From assembly GCA_036346205.1 (NCBI GenBank), contig JARFJB010000762.1, forward strand, positions 3,506,501 through 3,570,500: a stretch of 64,000 bases of DNA. The letters run 5' to 3'. Source of the stretch: Vesta saturnalis (taxonomy: Eukaryota > Arthropoda > Insecta > Coleoptera > Lampyridae). Under the pieces are notes generated by a model. That model did no database searches and was not told where the DNA came from. It saw nothing but the letters and a program-made list of their open reading frames with translations. Positions 1 through 12,728 of this stretch are shown piece by piece (position 1 is the first letter of the stretch; each line of letters starts with the position of its first letter). A program made the translations under genes and the position numbers.

Positions 1-1144
1 GAGGAACTATCGCGGTATAATCAAGTTTCTCGGGCGTCAATCTAGGTAAACGGTGATATAGAGGCCTAGATTCCTCTTCGCAGGGGATTAAAAGGTATAG
101 TCAGAGGAGACGTCGGTTTACCAGGATCTCCGAAGATTTACAGCGGTGACGGTACTCAGGACTTCTGTCTTTGTTGAGTCGTAAAGGTGCGGTCCCGGTA
201 GTATAAATTCAATAGAAAAAATTAGTTGTGCAAAAAAATAAATCTTGGTAAAGGGGTCAGAGGCGATTGTCATTTTAGTGGGACAATAATAAGAATTCAG
301 TATATAAATGCGAATTATGGGGACAATCCAACAAGTCAAACGGAAAAAAAATAAATAGATACTCTTGGTTTTAGCACAAAAATAAGTTTGTTATCGCGGT
401 TAAGCGGGATTAACTAAGTTAGTATTTATAAAAATTCGTAAAAACAAACCTCAGTCAAAATATGTAGTTACAGTGCAAGAAAACTCCGCCTCTAATTTAT
501 TAGGGTTTCTGTAAAAATAAAATTATACCCTAATCATCAGGGTGCCAATTTACTAAAAAACTGTGGCAAAAAAATACTTACATTCCTGAAAAAAATACTA
601 AACAAGAAACACAAATACGTCTAAGGCGGAAAAAAATAGAAATTATGTGGTAATTAACTTTTACATACACCAGTCTGATAATCACTGATAGAAATGCAAT
701 AGTCAAAACAAAATTAATAAATCCAGTGATTAAAATAATCAGACCAAAATAGATATTCGACCCAGTTCTTGGTCTTAGTCAGCAAAACTCTTATCACGGC
801 GAACAAACGGTTTCGATGGTCAAAACAAAATAATAATTTCAGCCATTAAGAATAATCACATCAAAATAAAAAAAACGTATAAATGCCAAACTAAAACTAA
901 AACTTAATTCGTGAAAAAATATGAACAAAAAAAAATCGTGTTTACCTAAACGGGCTATAAACTAATAAAGGCGGCTATATAACAAATTTATTTGCGCCAG
1001 TAATTCTAAACTAAACAAAATCAATTAGTTCAAAATTAATTTAGCCTAATTAATTAACCATTAACTCGGTATTACCGAAGGGAAGGAGATAAACATAAAA
1101 AAAGAGTTGCCGCTAGTTTATTATTCGGTGCAAAAAATTATATC

Positions 1145-1147
<3 letters not shown>
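1..1147. other. AT-rich noncoding stretch
   Basis: No coding region, RNA gene or repeat boundary could be supported here. The first 350 bases are less AT-rich and contain several CG dinucleotides; after that the sequence is A-rich on the + strand. A 73-codon minus-strand ORF at 118-339 has no recognisable motif and is taken as chance. Confidence 0.5.

Positions 1148-1195
<48 letters not shown>
1148..1195. repeat. (TA)n microsatellite
   Basis: An uninterrupted TA dinucleotide run of about 48 bases. Confidence 0.97.
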
Positions 1196-1199
<4 letters not shown>

Positions 1200-3722
1200 T
1201 GTTTAGATAGGAGTAAGACAAGGATCGAACAGTCTAACTAGTAATTTCTTTAAAAAAAGGGGTGATTTCAAGCATGATATATGTGCGAGACATTTATTTG
1301 ATATAATTTGGTTCACCATGGGTTGAAAGTGGATTTGTTTTGGGCAAAATAATCTGAATAACATTTATACAATTTGATTTAATCATAAAAAGCATTGTGC
1401 TACCTACAAAAATGTTTCCGTAAATTCAATTCAGTATTTTAGTTTGTTTCAATAAATTTCAATTTTTCGAAAATATTTTGGCATGTGAATATTTTACAGG
1501 TGTTTAACACAAAGTGTAAAGATAAATTTATATTAGGGATATTGTATAAGTAAGTTTAGAATGCAGGAAATTTTGGTGAAATTTAGGAAAGGGTTATAAT
1601 ATGAACTTAATATGATCATTTCTCACATATTTTTGGAAGCGATTGTGTGACAAACTTAGTGATACAATTTAAATATTAAGAACAGTGCTTAGAACATTTT
1701 CACACAAAGACATTTACATGTAGATACATTTTTATAGTGGAATTTCAAGAAAGTGTGTTAAACGATATGACTTCTTAATGTAACATTAAATTATACAATG
1801 CAAGTGAGATGAACATTAAATACAATAAAGACAGTTATTAAAAGTCATTAGGATAACATTTTGAGTTACATAAACGTTTTTAAGTGTAAGTTATTTGTAA
1901 TTTTAGAATTAAGTTTGGTTATGTTTTAAATTTTACGTTTTTTCACAAATTTATAGTTTTTTTGATTATATTAGGCTTAAATTGTATTATTAAAGTGATT
2001 AATAGGAGGTCTTCCTCATTATTACATAGGAATATAAAGTGTACAAAGCATTTCAGCGTAAAATTTCATGAAATGGGGGTTGAATTTATAATTTTACTAG
2101 GTAAACATTAAATTTATGAATTTGGACTTTAAATGTGTGTTTTCCTATGCTAAATTTTATCAGGATTATATATATATATGTAATTAAATTAAGTGTAGTT
2201 TGTAAGATTAGGTAGATATAAGCAAATTTAAATTAGAATAGGTTATTTTGCATAATGTTTAAAGGAACCATATCTTGTTGGATGTCTATTTTTGCGTAAT
2301 TTCACACAGATTTCATTTCTGTCATTAGAATTTGACTCCGTAATTGTATAAGAAAGATATTGCTAAATTTCTATTTTAGTTCAGTTTGTAAATTTTTTCA
2401 ACCAATCAGAAACTTGGTTACATATTTAGATTTGCTAAAAAAAATTGAAGATGTAGTAACAACCAAAAGGGTATAAAGGGAATTGCCCTGGAAGTGGATC
2501 TCTCTCTATAATTTGTCAGTTTTTTTGAAAAGGTTAAAATAGTGATGTGTTTTTGTGTTTCAAGTAAGTTTTCCCAATCTAAATAATCATCGGGAAAAAT
2601 TTAATAAAAAACGGAGAGAAGAGAAATCAGGCGCAATTGTTTTTATACCGACAACAGTTTAAATATTTAAGTTCGGTTACCGATACCTGTGCAGTTTCGT
2701 AAAATTCGTTACGAATTACTTTTCTTGTGACAATTTATGTTGAACGTTTAAAAATTTTTCGTTTTGTTGAAGTTGAATATTGGTTACGTTTTACCAAAAT
2801 AAAATCGTAATCATTTTTTTCATTTGTGTTTTATTTGTTGCTGCGATTTTTTTTAATAATTTACATTTGAGCCGGAACCTAAAACAAAGTGACATTAATT
2901 TAAACCTTGGACAACCATTAAATATTACTTGAACGATACAATTAGAAATCATTAATATATTTAAATAAAATATTATCGAATTAAAATTTGTGCTTGGAGT
3001 GAAGCCGTAAACTGGAGAAATATTACCAGTTACTGAAGCGAACGTGATCCACAACCCGAGCACCAGTTAGCAGCTTGTGGGTAAATGGTAACAGTGAACT
3101 TCATACATAAAGATCTTCGATCGTATTGGAAAGTGCCTGCATCTATTTGGAACAACCTGTATGAAGACATCTGTGTGAAATTTGGAATATTTATATGTGA
3201 GTTACTTTTGATTATAACCCTATCCATTGTGTTCATTGTTGTGTTAATTTCCTGCAATTATTATTGGTTATATGTATAGGTGTATATGTTTAAATAATAC
3301 TTGTGTGAACACCTGAAAAAGAAGCAAAATTTTAAATTATTTCCAATTTTAAATTCCATTTATCCAATTAAAAGCATAAACATAAATTCAACAAGTCATT
3401 GTTGACAGTTTTGACATTTGATAATTTTATTCAGTAACGTTACAACGCATGCGTTAAAGTATAAATTGTGTTCAGATATATTTTTTGTACATATATATTT
3501 TCCATAAAGGGCAATTCACATAATTATATTCGAATCAAATATAATTTCCCACTAAATCCTGAACCCTATCCCCACATTGAGATTAGAGCTAGTCCGGTGC
3601 ATAAATATAATTATATAATATCATTTTATTGATATTAGCAATTTAAAATAATTCATTTATCCCCATATTGAAATTATTTATTTATAATAATTTTATTCTT
3701 ATATCCCACATTTATTTTCATC

Positions 3723-3779
<57 letters not shown>

Positions 3780-5282
3780 CTGAAGAAATGAAAAGTGTAA
3801 GCTGTAAGTGAAAATTACACGACTAATCTACATTTTTGAAATCATAAGAAAGAAAAAATTAAATCATGTCAAAAGTATGATTTAGTAATTGAGCTTTGTG
3901 TAATCAATGTAAGCAAAACAACTTAATGTACAGTTATCAAAAGTATCATCTAAAATATCGATGTTGAGTCCAAATAGCTGGAATAACAAATATAATAGCG
4001 ATTACTATTTCAAAAAGATGTAAACAGTTAAGTACAAAATTTGAAGAAAAAAGAAAACGGTAAAAAGGTCAAACTCGTAAATCGGGGATATTAGCTAATG
4101 AATCGACTAAAACAGCGGAAAATATTAAGTGGGGTTCTAGAACTCAGTTTAAATATATGAGTGAAGAAAATAAAAACTCAGTTTGTATGTAAATTAAATT
4201 ATTAGGTCAAATGTTCAAACACTATCGAAAAATAAATACAACGTACCTGTCTACAAGACGATAACCTAAGTTATACATACGTTTGTAAATTAGAAAAGGG
4301 TGATTAATTATACTATATTTCAATTAATTTTTCATGAAGCAGTAAACAAAGGAACACTAACCACTTTTGATTTTACTTCATTAGCTGCTCCTGGGCTGTT
4401 CCTGTGTATGCAAATTCATCGAAGAGTTGAGTTTTTGTTCTTTGCTTTTAAGTTGAACTTGTAGCCAGGATAAAGGATAACGGGTTTTCCACGTTTTGAT
4501 GAATTAATGTTTTTCAATAACTTTGCTGCGCTTACAAAATTCCCGAAGAACTAATTGATTTTCGTAATATGGAAATATTTATAATCGTGGAGTGGGAAAT
4601 ATGTATTTACATTTAATTGAACAACGAGTAGGGTACTTTTGTAATCATACCTACAATAAAAAATTAATATTATATTACGCTATGTACAATGCGATTTTAA
4701 AACTTAATAAGGAAACAGGTGAATAATACGAAGAGATAAGGTCATTTTCATACAAATCCCCATTAACTACTCAGTAGGCAGTGCAATTTTAAAACAGGAA
4801 ATAGGTAATTAAATCAATAAAACACTGATTGATAGGAGGTGGTCCTAGATATAAAGTTTGATAAAGGTGGGTTGGCCGTAAATTTATGTTATTACCATAT
4901 TTCTTTTAATGCAAAAAGATTAATAAAGAAAAGACTTAGCGGCCGTAGTTTATTACGTTATTTGTATCAGTTTTTATGGAATTTAAAGCAATGAGAATAT
5001 CCAATCCCGTGAATTTTGTACATTTAATTGAACAGTGATATAGATTATAAATACTGTACTTGGAAATTTAACGCCCAAAATGACATTTAAGAAAAGGAAA
5101 TATTTTCTGAACGCTGGAAACAGGAGCATTTCAAGTCAAATTTTTGGACGGTCGAAAGGGAAACGCACGAAACGGGAAAATACTGTTTAAATGTATACTT
5201 CTGTGCTAATCCAATATTTAATAAAGTTTAAAGAAATTTTATAGTATAGAACTCATTTTGACCCGAGGCGGAAAAAATTGTT
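1196..5282. other. AT-rich noncoding stretch with second (TA)n run
   Basis: AT-rich sequence without supportable genes. It includes a second pure TA run at 3726-3777. A 64-codon ORF at 3085-3279 (+) would encode a short hydrophobic protein but overlaps equally long ORFs on the other strand and matches nothing recognised, so it is not called. Confidence 0.5.
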
Positions 5283-5510
5283 GGAAAGCTGATACCTTCT
5301 GGAATATGTTCCTTAGGTCCCCCAGTACTCCTCCAGAAAATCACCTAAAATTTGACATGGGAAACCTTAAATTTTGAAAAAAATGGCAACAATCTTGATT
5401 TTTTTAAAAATAGCATTTCTCGAGAACGGACAGTCATAAAACACCCCGTTTGTACTAAAATGCGTGTTTGTTGCAGGAGAGCCAGCTATATGTACAATAA
5501 AACTGAGATT
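5283..5510 (-). repeat. Dispersed repeat, copy 1 (inverted relative to 12.9-13.1 kb)
   Basis: This stretch is a diverged reverse complement of 12915-13145. Shared blocks include ATATGTTCCTTRGGTCC, TTTTCAAAATTTAAG on the opposite strand, CTCGAGAACGG and CTAAAATGCGT. No ORF is present. It is probably the end of an old DNA transposon or a MITE, but its boundaries could not be fixed. Confidence 0.7.
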
Positions 5511-5649
5511 TCATAAAAAAAATTTTTTTTTTTGAAGGATTAAATTTTGTTCTATAAAAATGTCAAGCTAACGATGTGTGTAATGTTTTAGAAAAAAACA
5601 CAAGTTTTCTCATTAATAAATAGTTATTTGAAGTTGATACGATTTAAAT

Positions 5650-5920
5650 GTAATTACTAGAAGGCTCCGTCCCGGCAATTGTTGTCTGGTCGCACCGGCC
5701 GTAGCTTCTCGCTGGTGAGCTACGCGACAAGTTGGCTTCTCTGCCAACAGTGATCTCAAAGCGTTCTGCCTATGTATTTCTGCACGATTTGAGAGTTGTC
5801 TCTGTTGTATTTAATAAGTTTTATGGAGTGCAAACATTGATAGGAGTGAAATATATTATTCAGACGTGACGATTTACGTGTTCGTCAACTCAACACCACG
5901 ATTTGTGAAACTGTTTAGCG
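5650..5920 (+). other. Possible untranslated leader exon ending in a GTAAGC splice donor
   Basis: A locally GC-richer segment runs up to GTTTAGCG followed by GTAAGC at 5921, a good splice-donor match. A pyrimidine-rich acceptor (TTCCTTCGCAG) ends at 6681, just before the coding remains of the CXC-tailed family. The segment could therefore be that element's leader exon. This is inference from splice-like motifs only. Confidence 0.22.
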
Positions 5921-6681
5921 GTAAGCAATGAAGTTTTATTTTCTACAAAGATTACGTTTTCTATACGAAATAATAAACCCCAACTCAATTTCAAACCTGA
6001 AGTAGAGGTTTAGTTTTATTTTAATTGTATTCCGTTGATATTGTGTTGTGCTAATGTTTTGTGTGTCGATAGACATATGGGCATAACCTGTTTGTAAGTT
6101 TTTTTTTCTTCCTAGCCGTTAAAATACTTTCAAATTTGTTTACACCCGTAATCTCTTTGTGAACAGTTTGTAATATTAATTTGTTTGACTCTCCATAATA
6201 TTCACGACCGTTTCTAAGCGAGATTATAGCTAACATGAAGACGCCTACGCCGCGGTGGCTGTTACAAACGGTATGGATACGCGACCTAACTGTTCGTTAC
6301 GCGAAACGAGTCTCTGGATATACCTTCGTGCTCGAGGTTTGGAGTTCGAGACGCTGTCGATTTACATTATTTTTTTCTCATTAATTGGCAATTATAAAAA
6401 TAATGTAAAGCTTACTCCTCATTTTTGGTGACTTTTTTGGTGGTTTTAAGCTTTGAAACAAACGTATTTAAAACTGACATAAGTTCGCGATCATATTTTC
6501 TTGTAGTACGATTCTTCTTTTTAGTGCATGTTCTTTTTAGGAAAGGGGTTGGGTTTTGGGTACATTATACATTTTTGTTTTGTTTTTGCCTTCCCCTGAA
6601 TACGCCCCTGATTATTATGTTTTATTAACATTCTATCCTTTCCTTTCTCTTATATGGTGTGTTTTTAGATTTCCTTCGCAG

Positions 6682-7500
6682 GTGGTGGTGGAACTAACGT
6701 TTACAGACGTTCACAAATACTTGGAAATTGGGTCGAGAATGGAAGTGAAAGAAAAGTGCGTTGAGGGGTTAGGTGAACGTGAGTGTGTCAACGTAACAAG
6801 AGGGTTGGAAACGTTACGGAATGTTAGTTTAAAACGGAAAGGTGGGGTAGCTGAGAAGATCGAGGGTCTAGCTAGCTCCGAATGCACGGTCATTGTAGGA
6901 GCGATTATAGTGATCGTGTGTCAGTGGCTTCTGAAAAAACGATAAATACATCAAAACGTGTTCCCAGAAGCGAAGTAGCAGACTTCGATTTCAAGACCTG
7001 CTGTTTGCCAGCGAACGAAGCACTATTCAGAAGTGAAATTCATTGTTCAGCTGTACGGAGGCAAACGTTCAGAGAGTCTCGACAAAACAAAATACAAAAA
7101 ATATGTCCAGACCGCTAGTAAAAAACCTCCAAACTACATCATGAACCTTGCAAGCCTTCCGCTACCTCCCGCCAGCATATTTTACGCGTGTACCACCAAG
7201 TTCAAGTGTGGAAAGGTAATGTCTTGTCCCCCACAGATTGGGAATCGAAAACTGAACAGGGACACTACAACCCCGTAACATCCAACGTTCCTCCTGCGCC
7301 AGACAACCTCATTCATCTGATTCCCTGTGATTGCAAAGGAGACTGTTCCACCCAAAGTTGTGAGTGCAAACGAAGTAGTCTGTCTTGCACTTCAATGTAC
7401 GGTAGATGTGGTGGCGAATCGTGTTTGAACCGAAGAAGACGACCCCGATGGTGATCTCGAGGACGGTTGCGAACCCGGAAATATTGTGGATGTGAAATAA
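6682..7500 (+). pseudogene. Internally deleted copy of a CXC-tailed arthropod multi-copy protein family
   Basis: Fragments of one protein are spread over several frames. The N-terminal part shows a basic segment, then HCRSDY and a DFDFKTCC block (about 6880-7000). The reading then jumps directly to the C-terminal part: FIVQLYGG, an ASLPLPPAS stretch, VYHQVQVWKGN, PPAPDNLIHLI, and a cysteine tail patterned C-x-C-x3-C, C-x-C-x5-C and further cysteines (7320-7430), ending in an acidic tail (DDPDGDLEDG). From memory, the full-length family is about 900-1000 residues, uncharacterised, multi-copy in arthropods and cnidarians, with a Tesmin/TSO1-like CXC tail. Here the middle is missing, with a junction near 7005-7035. 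Frameshifts lie near 6885, 7030, 7175 and 7435. A second copy lies at 55.8-58.8 kb. No function is known; DNA binding through the cysteine tail is an inference. Confidence 0.7.
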
Positions 7501-8081
7501 AGTGGGGCTTTCACTACGGAAGCCGTAAAAAAGAGGAAAGTTTAAGGAAAGCTTATTATTGTAAATGAAATTCCTGTTTTTTTTTCTTTGCCACCATCTA
7601 TTATAAATAATATACCGGGTGTCCAAAACGTCCCATGACGGAAGATTGTGCCTACGCTGTTAATTTTTTATTAAAATCATTTATACAAGAGTTATATGGT
7701 TCCAATATGTGCACAACTTAAAAATATTTTACCGTGATTCGTAAAAGTAAGGGGGTATCAACTTCTTTATTTTAAATATTTTATATTATTACATTTTTGT
7801 ATAGCCTAATGAATAAGCTTTTCAACGATGTATACATTTGTACATACAACGTGCAACGATGCCAAGTTATTTAACAAAAATGTATTTTTTCCCTGAATGT
7901 AAGGTTAGCAATAAAAATTAATTCTTGGTTTATTATCTAAGTTGAGACAAATTAGTTCAGGTATATAATTAAACTAGGTATAGGCTTTGCAAAGATGTAA
8001 ACGTTTTATTGATTGATTGAATAGGGGAGAGAAGGCGCCGTGTGAAACTTTAGCATGTTTTCAAATGGAACACCCTGTATG
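7501..8081. other. Noncoding; possible outer terminus of a mariner-like element
   Basis: ACCGGGTGTCC at about 7614 and AACACCCTGTAT at about 8069 resemble the outer and inner terminal motifs of the mariner-like element at 28.2 kb, where the same two motifs sit about 210 bp apart in each arm. Here they are about 456 bp apart. The stretch may be the outer left arm of the mariner-like element that follows. No genes seen. Confidence 0.35.
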
Positions 8082-8326
8082 TTTTGATCTGGGCGAATAG
8101 TACTCTTAAAGACCTAGCTTTTAAACACAATAAAACAAAATTTTAATATGTCAATTAGGCGTATCTTAACTTGATTTCTTTCAAAACCACTTTTTCACTA
8201 CATTTGTATTTAGAAGAAAATTTGAATTAAGTGAAGTTAACTAAATTTTAAAATGAAATATACGAGGAACGAATTAATCCAAATGATTTACATAATAGGA
8301 GAAGTCCAAAACCTGTAAACAACGAG

Positions 8327-8573
8327 GACTAGTAGTGCTTCAAGCTATACAAGAAAACCCTCAAATAAGTATTAGAAAAATTGCAGTGGAACATGATTTA
8401 CAGAAATCACAATGTTATTAATGAATATAAATACCATCAATACAAGATCCAACTCCACCAGGCATTGAATGACCATGGTTTTGAAAATAGATTAAATTAC
8501 TGTCGTTGGGGATTGCAACAACCACATAATTTTTTTAATACAGTTATGATAACAGACGAATCTACTTGTAAAG
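8327..8573 (+). pseudogene. Mariner-like transposase A, N-terminal fragment
   Basis: One frame reads LQAIQENPQISIRKIAVEHD, a helix-turn-helix-like block typical of this insect transposase group. After a frame change it continues with YHQYKIQLHQAL, NRLNYCRWGLQQ, FFNTVMITDEST. The TDEST segment is the block carrying the first catalytic aspartate (usual form TDEATF). The reading breaks immediately after this motif where foreign DNA begins. The stop before INEYKYH and the frame change make it non-functional. Confidence 0.75.
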
Positions 8574-10905
8574 ACCCAGCAGCCTTTAAGAAATTTTTTT
8601 AATTGACTATTTGCTGACAATCCTGTATTAAAACAAATCGCAAAAGATTCCGCGATATTGCACCACAAATAATCATTTTATCCCCTCCGACGTATATCTC
8701 AGAAAACCAGTAAATGGTTTTACGTTAGAGTAATCTCCACTAATCGCGACTTGAGGACCCTCTGCACAGAAGTCGTCCCCGCCTACCACGGATCATCTAT
8801 AAAACCACGAAACGCGCTACCGAAATAATGCTTATGTGTCAGGTCTTTGCCGCGACACCTTGCTACTCGTGCACGATCCGGTCCATAGTGTACCTCCTAC
8901 TTGTTCGTTGGGCTGTTGCACCGACCGCTTGCTTGTAGATCCGTTCCGCCGTCGCTACCTGACTTGTGCGTCGATCCTTTCCGCCGACGCTACCGAATAA
9001 AGAATATCCTGACCGCGCACCTGCTTTTCTGAATCGCGTTATTTAAGAGAATCCTGAATACTGACCAGAAATCTGATCGCTTATTGCGATAACCCAGGCT
9101 CGAAAAAAGTACCGTAAATAATAATCTCGAGACCGACGACTATTATTATTGCCATAATAATTACCGTGATTAGTATCGTGAATACGTTCCGTTTGAATCT
9201 GGCCCGATCCAGTCCGTTATAGCTTCCCGAAGCTTGACCGTACGTCGACGCCGCTTTAGTCATCTTCTACCTAGTGAACGAGGCGTCGAGTAGCAGATCT
9301 GTCGCGTATAGTCGTGCATTATTCTATACAACTGCGCTTTCGCTTCGACGTCGCGGACACGTAAGTTTATTGCACAACTCTACACTAAATTACATAACAC
9401 GCAGCAAGACGACGGGCTTAGATACCCAGAAGTCATCTTGCACGTACAGTACACAATCTCACAACATACACACATCTCAAGATGTTACGACGGGCATAGA
9501 CCTGGAGTCATCTGTCACAAACACTACATACAAACACCAGTCGGACGTTATTACGCAGGGTTGTAAGCTCCAGCGTCAATCACTTACCCAGGTGGAAAGA
9601 AAGGTCATCGCCTTAGTTCTACCCCCCCCCCCCCCGAAGGATCCTTTTATACAGCTTAACGGGTTCGTCCCAGAATCTTGCAAAGGGCCTTTCGAAACAT
9701 GAATTACACCAACACACTCCTACGCCTACCACATAGGCTAAGTAAATAGATAAGGACGAAAAGTGCCGTTACCCGAAGAGGGAGCGTTATCATCCGCCAT
9801 TCTCTAGATGAAGACGTAGCGAGGCTGTGACACAAGAGTTTGCATTCAACCACACTGACTCGTCGTAAACGCTACAGTCGTCGTGGTCGACCTTCTGTAG
9901 ATCCGAGTAAACGTAATTGTGTTTAATCAGACCTCTTCTTGATAACCCGGAAGTTATCCCGTCCTTGTAAAAGGAAAACGACAAGTAACCAGTATCCATG
10001 AACTTGTGAAATAAAATCGCTGTCGAACGCCTTAAAGACATTCACATAGCCTAACGCGTGATACGTTTTAGATTCGTGTCTGACTTAGTTTCAGTACTTC
10101 CGAATTAAAATAGACAGTGTGCGTAACACTAAATTTATCTTATTTTAAATAATTCAGGTAGGTCGTGTGCGAAAGCTCAATCCTGTAGTGTTAAGTCATG
10201 CGCGTAATCGTTTCCATGATTATCCCTAATAAACCAGAGTACATAAATACGTATTAAAATTCGTATTCCCTGCATTTCATAATTACAGAAAGTTTTGTAT
10301 ATACGAAAGTTGCACGCGTTTGCATTGAAAACCGGTTCACAGAATAAAAGTTTAAATTTCTTTTAAGTAAAGGAAATAATTAAAGTGCTTAATACCGATA
10401 CCTTAGTAATTAATTAAGTCCATACAATTGCGACGATTCACCAACATAAATGATAAATCTCGGAAGGACAAATTGCTTCCAAAAGCGCGTGTGTAATAAA
10501 CTCTTCCCTTACGAACCACTCAGAGTAATGTGGTTGTTAAGACCGAAAATCGCCTAACCTTCGCGACGTGCCTTGCGCTCTAACGCGGCATTATAATATC
10601 GATTTTCCATAACTGACCTGCTCTTTACCCCGGAAAAGAGAGTATTGGCCTATTTAATCTCCCGTTATAAATATTTTAAACGTTACTACCGATTACAGGA
10701 ACGGCTCTACCCATCTCATAATAAATTTCATTAACGCTTATCTCTATTTTCTGTTGTAAAAGCGCTTAGGCGTGTATATTAAACTACCATTAATCTATCT
10801 TTCCCCAAAAACGAATCAGGATCCAATAAGGAACGGCCCCGACCACTCCTAGAGGCCAGCGACGCCGCAGAAGGTTTCAGTTTGTTTTGTACATAATTAC
10901 ATCTA
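8574..10905. other. Unidentified insertion inside mariner-like element A
   Basis: Sequence with more GC and CG than its surroundings, especially 8700-9700. ORFs of 142 codons (9274-9702, +), 60 codons (9081-9263, -, with a hydrophobic stretch) and 83 codons (9790-10041, -) overlap each other and show no recognised domain. No terminal repeats could be found for the whole insert. It may be several nested insertions or a solo remnant of a larger element. Confidence 0.4.
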
Positions 10906-11712
10906 CACTGTGTCTCTTGAATTTCTGGACATAGGGAATTCCCATGTTAAAATAAACTATTGTAAATATTGGCTCCCTAATTATTTTACAGTAAAATGTC
11001 AAATGTAAAACTTCTTAAGGAAAAAAGGCTGCTTCTTATGTTACAATTGCATTTACGTTTGGTTCATCCGTTTTCGAGAAAATTAGGAAAAATTTAAGGG
11101 CTTTTTCGTAACCGGTAACGTTAATAAGCCATGTAAGTGTCAGGATAAATACAATAAGGAGCACAAATAAAATAAGTCTGTTATAAACAAGAAGATGATA
11201 TTCTAAATAAACAAATTATTTATGAAAATTGTTTCTGCACATGGAATTTGCCGGTTTTGATAACTAGCCGAGTACAAATCTCTGATATTTCTAAGTGAAT
11301 TGCCAGAGTAATGCCATTCAATAAATTTTACTTTTTCTTCAATAATTCATTTTTATAAACAAATTTTTCTTTAAAAAGTAATAATCTGTCCCAAATAAAG
11401 TTTTAATGATGAATGAATTGTTTTTGAACAATGAATGATTTACAATGACAATTAATAATAATTATTGTTAGCATTGTCTGTCTAAAGCAAAGCAACCTTG
11501 ACCAGTTACGAAAAAGCCCTTAAGTTTTTCCTAAATTTCTCGAAAACGGATGAACCAAATGTAAATGCAATTGTAACATAAGAAGCAGCCTTTTTTCCTT
11601 AAGAAGTGTTACGTTTGACATTTTACTGTAAAATACTTAGGAGAGCCAATATTTACAATAGTTTATTTTAACATGGGATTTCCCTATGTCCAGAAATTCA
11701 AGAGACACAGTG
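10906..11712. mobile_element. 807-bp MITE with ~210-bp terminal inverted repeats
   Basis: The first about 210 bases (from CACTGTGTCTCTTGAATTTC) are an inverted copy of the last about 210 bases, ending GAGACACAGTG at 11712. TA flanks both ends (10904-10905 and 11713-11714), the target duplication expected for a Tc1/mariner-type element. The roughly 390-bp interior is AT-rich with no ORF, so it cannot encode its own transposase. It lies nested inside the DNA that splits mariner-like element A. Confidence 0.85.
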
Positions 11713-11894
11713 TATATATTTTTTATTTAGTATTATAACCTATAGGCGTTTAAAACATTTTATTGTAATTATTCAAGGTGAACAGCACCAAAATACGACC
11801 TCCCCCCGTCTTGCTGAGACTAGACCCGACTTGAGCTAATCGAGGCACTTTAAAACCAATTATCGTAAGCCAGTGGCTTACATACTTTTCATAG

Positions 11895-12410
11895 CAATTA
11901 TTTTGTAAATAGACATAATTGTCATTATTACGCCATGCAAAATCCACATATAATTAGATACAGAAACAATCAGCATCGATGGAGTCTGAATGTTTGGGCT
12001 AGTAATATTGGCAACAGATTATTAGGACCCTATTTTTGAAAAACAATTTAAATACAGTAAATTATTTAAATTTATTGCGAACCAACGTGCTGCCATAGAT
12101 TGAAGAGAACATCCCATTCGCTGTGAGGAAATATGGTTCCAACAAGATGGCTGCACATTCGGCTCGTGATGTAACGGAGTTTTTAAATCAGCAATTTCCC
12201 GATCGTTGGATAGGTCGTTATGGGCCTATCAAGTGGCCAGCTAGATTACTCGATCTGGCTTTCATGGACTATTTTTTATGGGGCTACATTAAAAATGAAG
12301 TTTATAGAACATCGCCGACTACTGCAGAAAATATGAGGGAAACAATTCCACAAGCGTTTCGTAATGTAACCCAACAAATGTTGCATAATTTACAACGTTC
12401 CGACAGATAA
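11895..12410 (+). pseudogene. Mariner-like transposase A, C-terminal fragment
   Basis: Readable pieces in order are VNRHNCHYYAMQNPH, WSLNVWASNIGN, LLGPYF, NIPFAVR, WFQQDG (second catalytic aspartate), HSARDVTEFLNQQFPDRWIG, then KWPARLLDLAFMDYFLWGY. The last block is the third catalytic region (usual form WPARSPDLTPLDFFLWGY), with the third aspartate kept as the D of LLD. It ends with a helical C-terminus stopping at 12410. A stop after GPYF and two frameshifts around 12132-12155 inactivate it. It is the continuation of the fragment at 8327-8573. Confidence 0.82.
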
Positions 12411-12728
12411 CGATTGATTCAGTGCATTAAGAAAAGAGGAGGCTTGTTTGAACCTTATTTATAACTTTTTTAAGTGCACATTTGCATATGTTTGACTTAC
12501 CTACTTTTTGTTCTTGATAATTGTTTGTTTATTATTTCAATATTACATTGTTTAGTTTATTGTTAAAAATATTTAATAAAATTAATTATTACTATTACTA
12601 ATATGGTATTGTGACTTGAAATCATGGCACTCTATTAAATCGTTACGTTATAAAATAATTATAGAAAAATTAAAAAAATGGAAATATCTTAAAAACTATA
12701 AATTTTAGCGGTATCAATGTATTTAGAT
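12411..12728. other. 3' noncoding part of mariner-like element A
   Basis: AT-rich sequence between the transposase stop and the right inverted repeat; nothing else seen. Confidence 0.5.

Noticed and set aside
3085..3279. Small hydrophobic protein of 64 residues
   Set aside because: AT-rich hydrophobic stretch, with equally long ORFs on the opposite strand; no supporting motif.
5690..5760. tRNA-like stem near GTAGCTTCTCGCTGGTGAGCTACG
   Set aside because: Only one hairpin is present; no A-box, B-box or cloverleaf could be drawn.
9081..9263. Minus-strand ORF with a transmembrane-like segment
   Set aside because: Only 60 codons; the hydrophobic part comes from AT-rich codons, with no homologue recognised.
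9274..9702. 142-codon ORF
   Set aside because: Ser/Thr/Gln-rich low-information sequence ending in a proline run from a C tract; no family recognised and other frames are similarly open.
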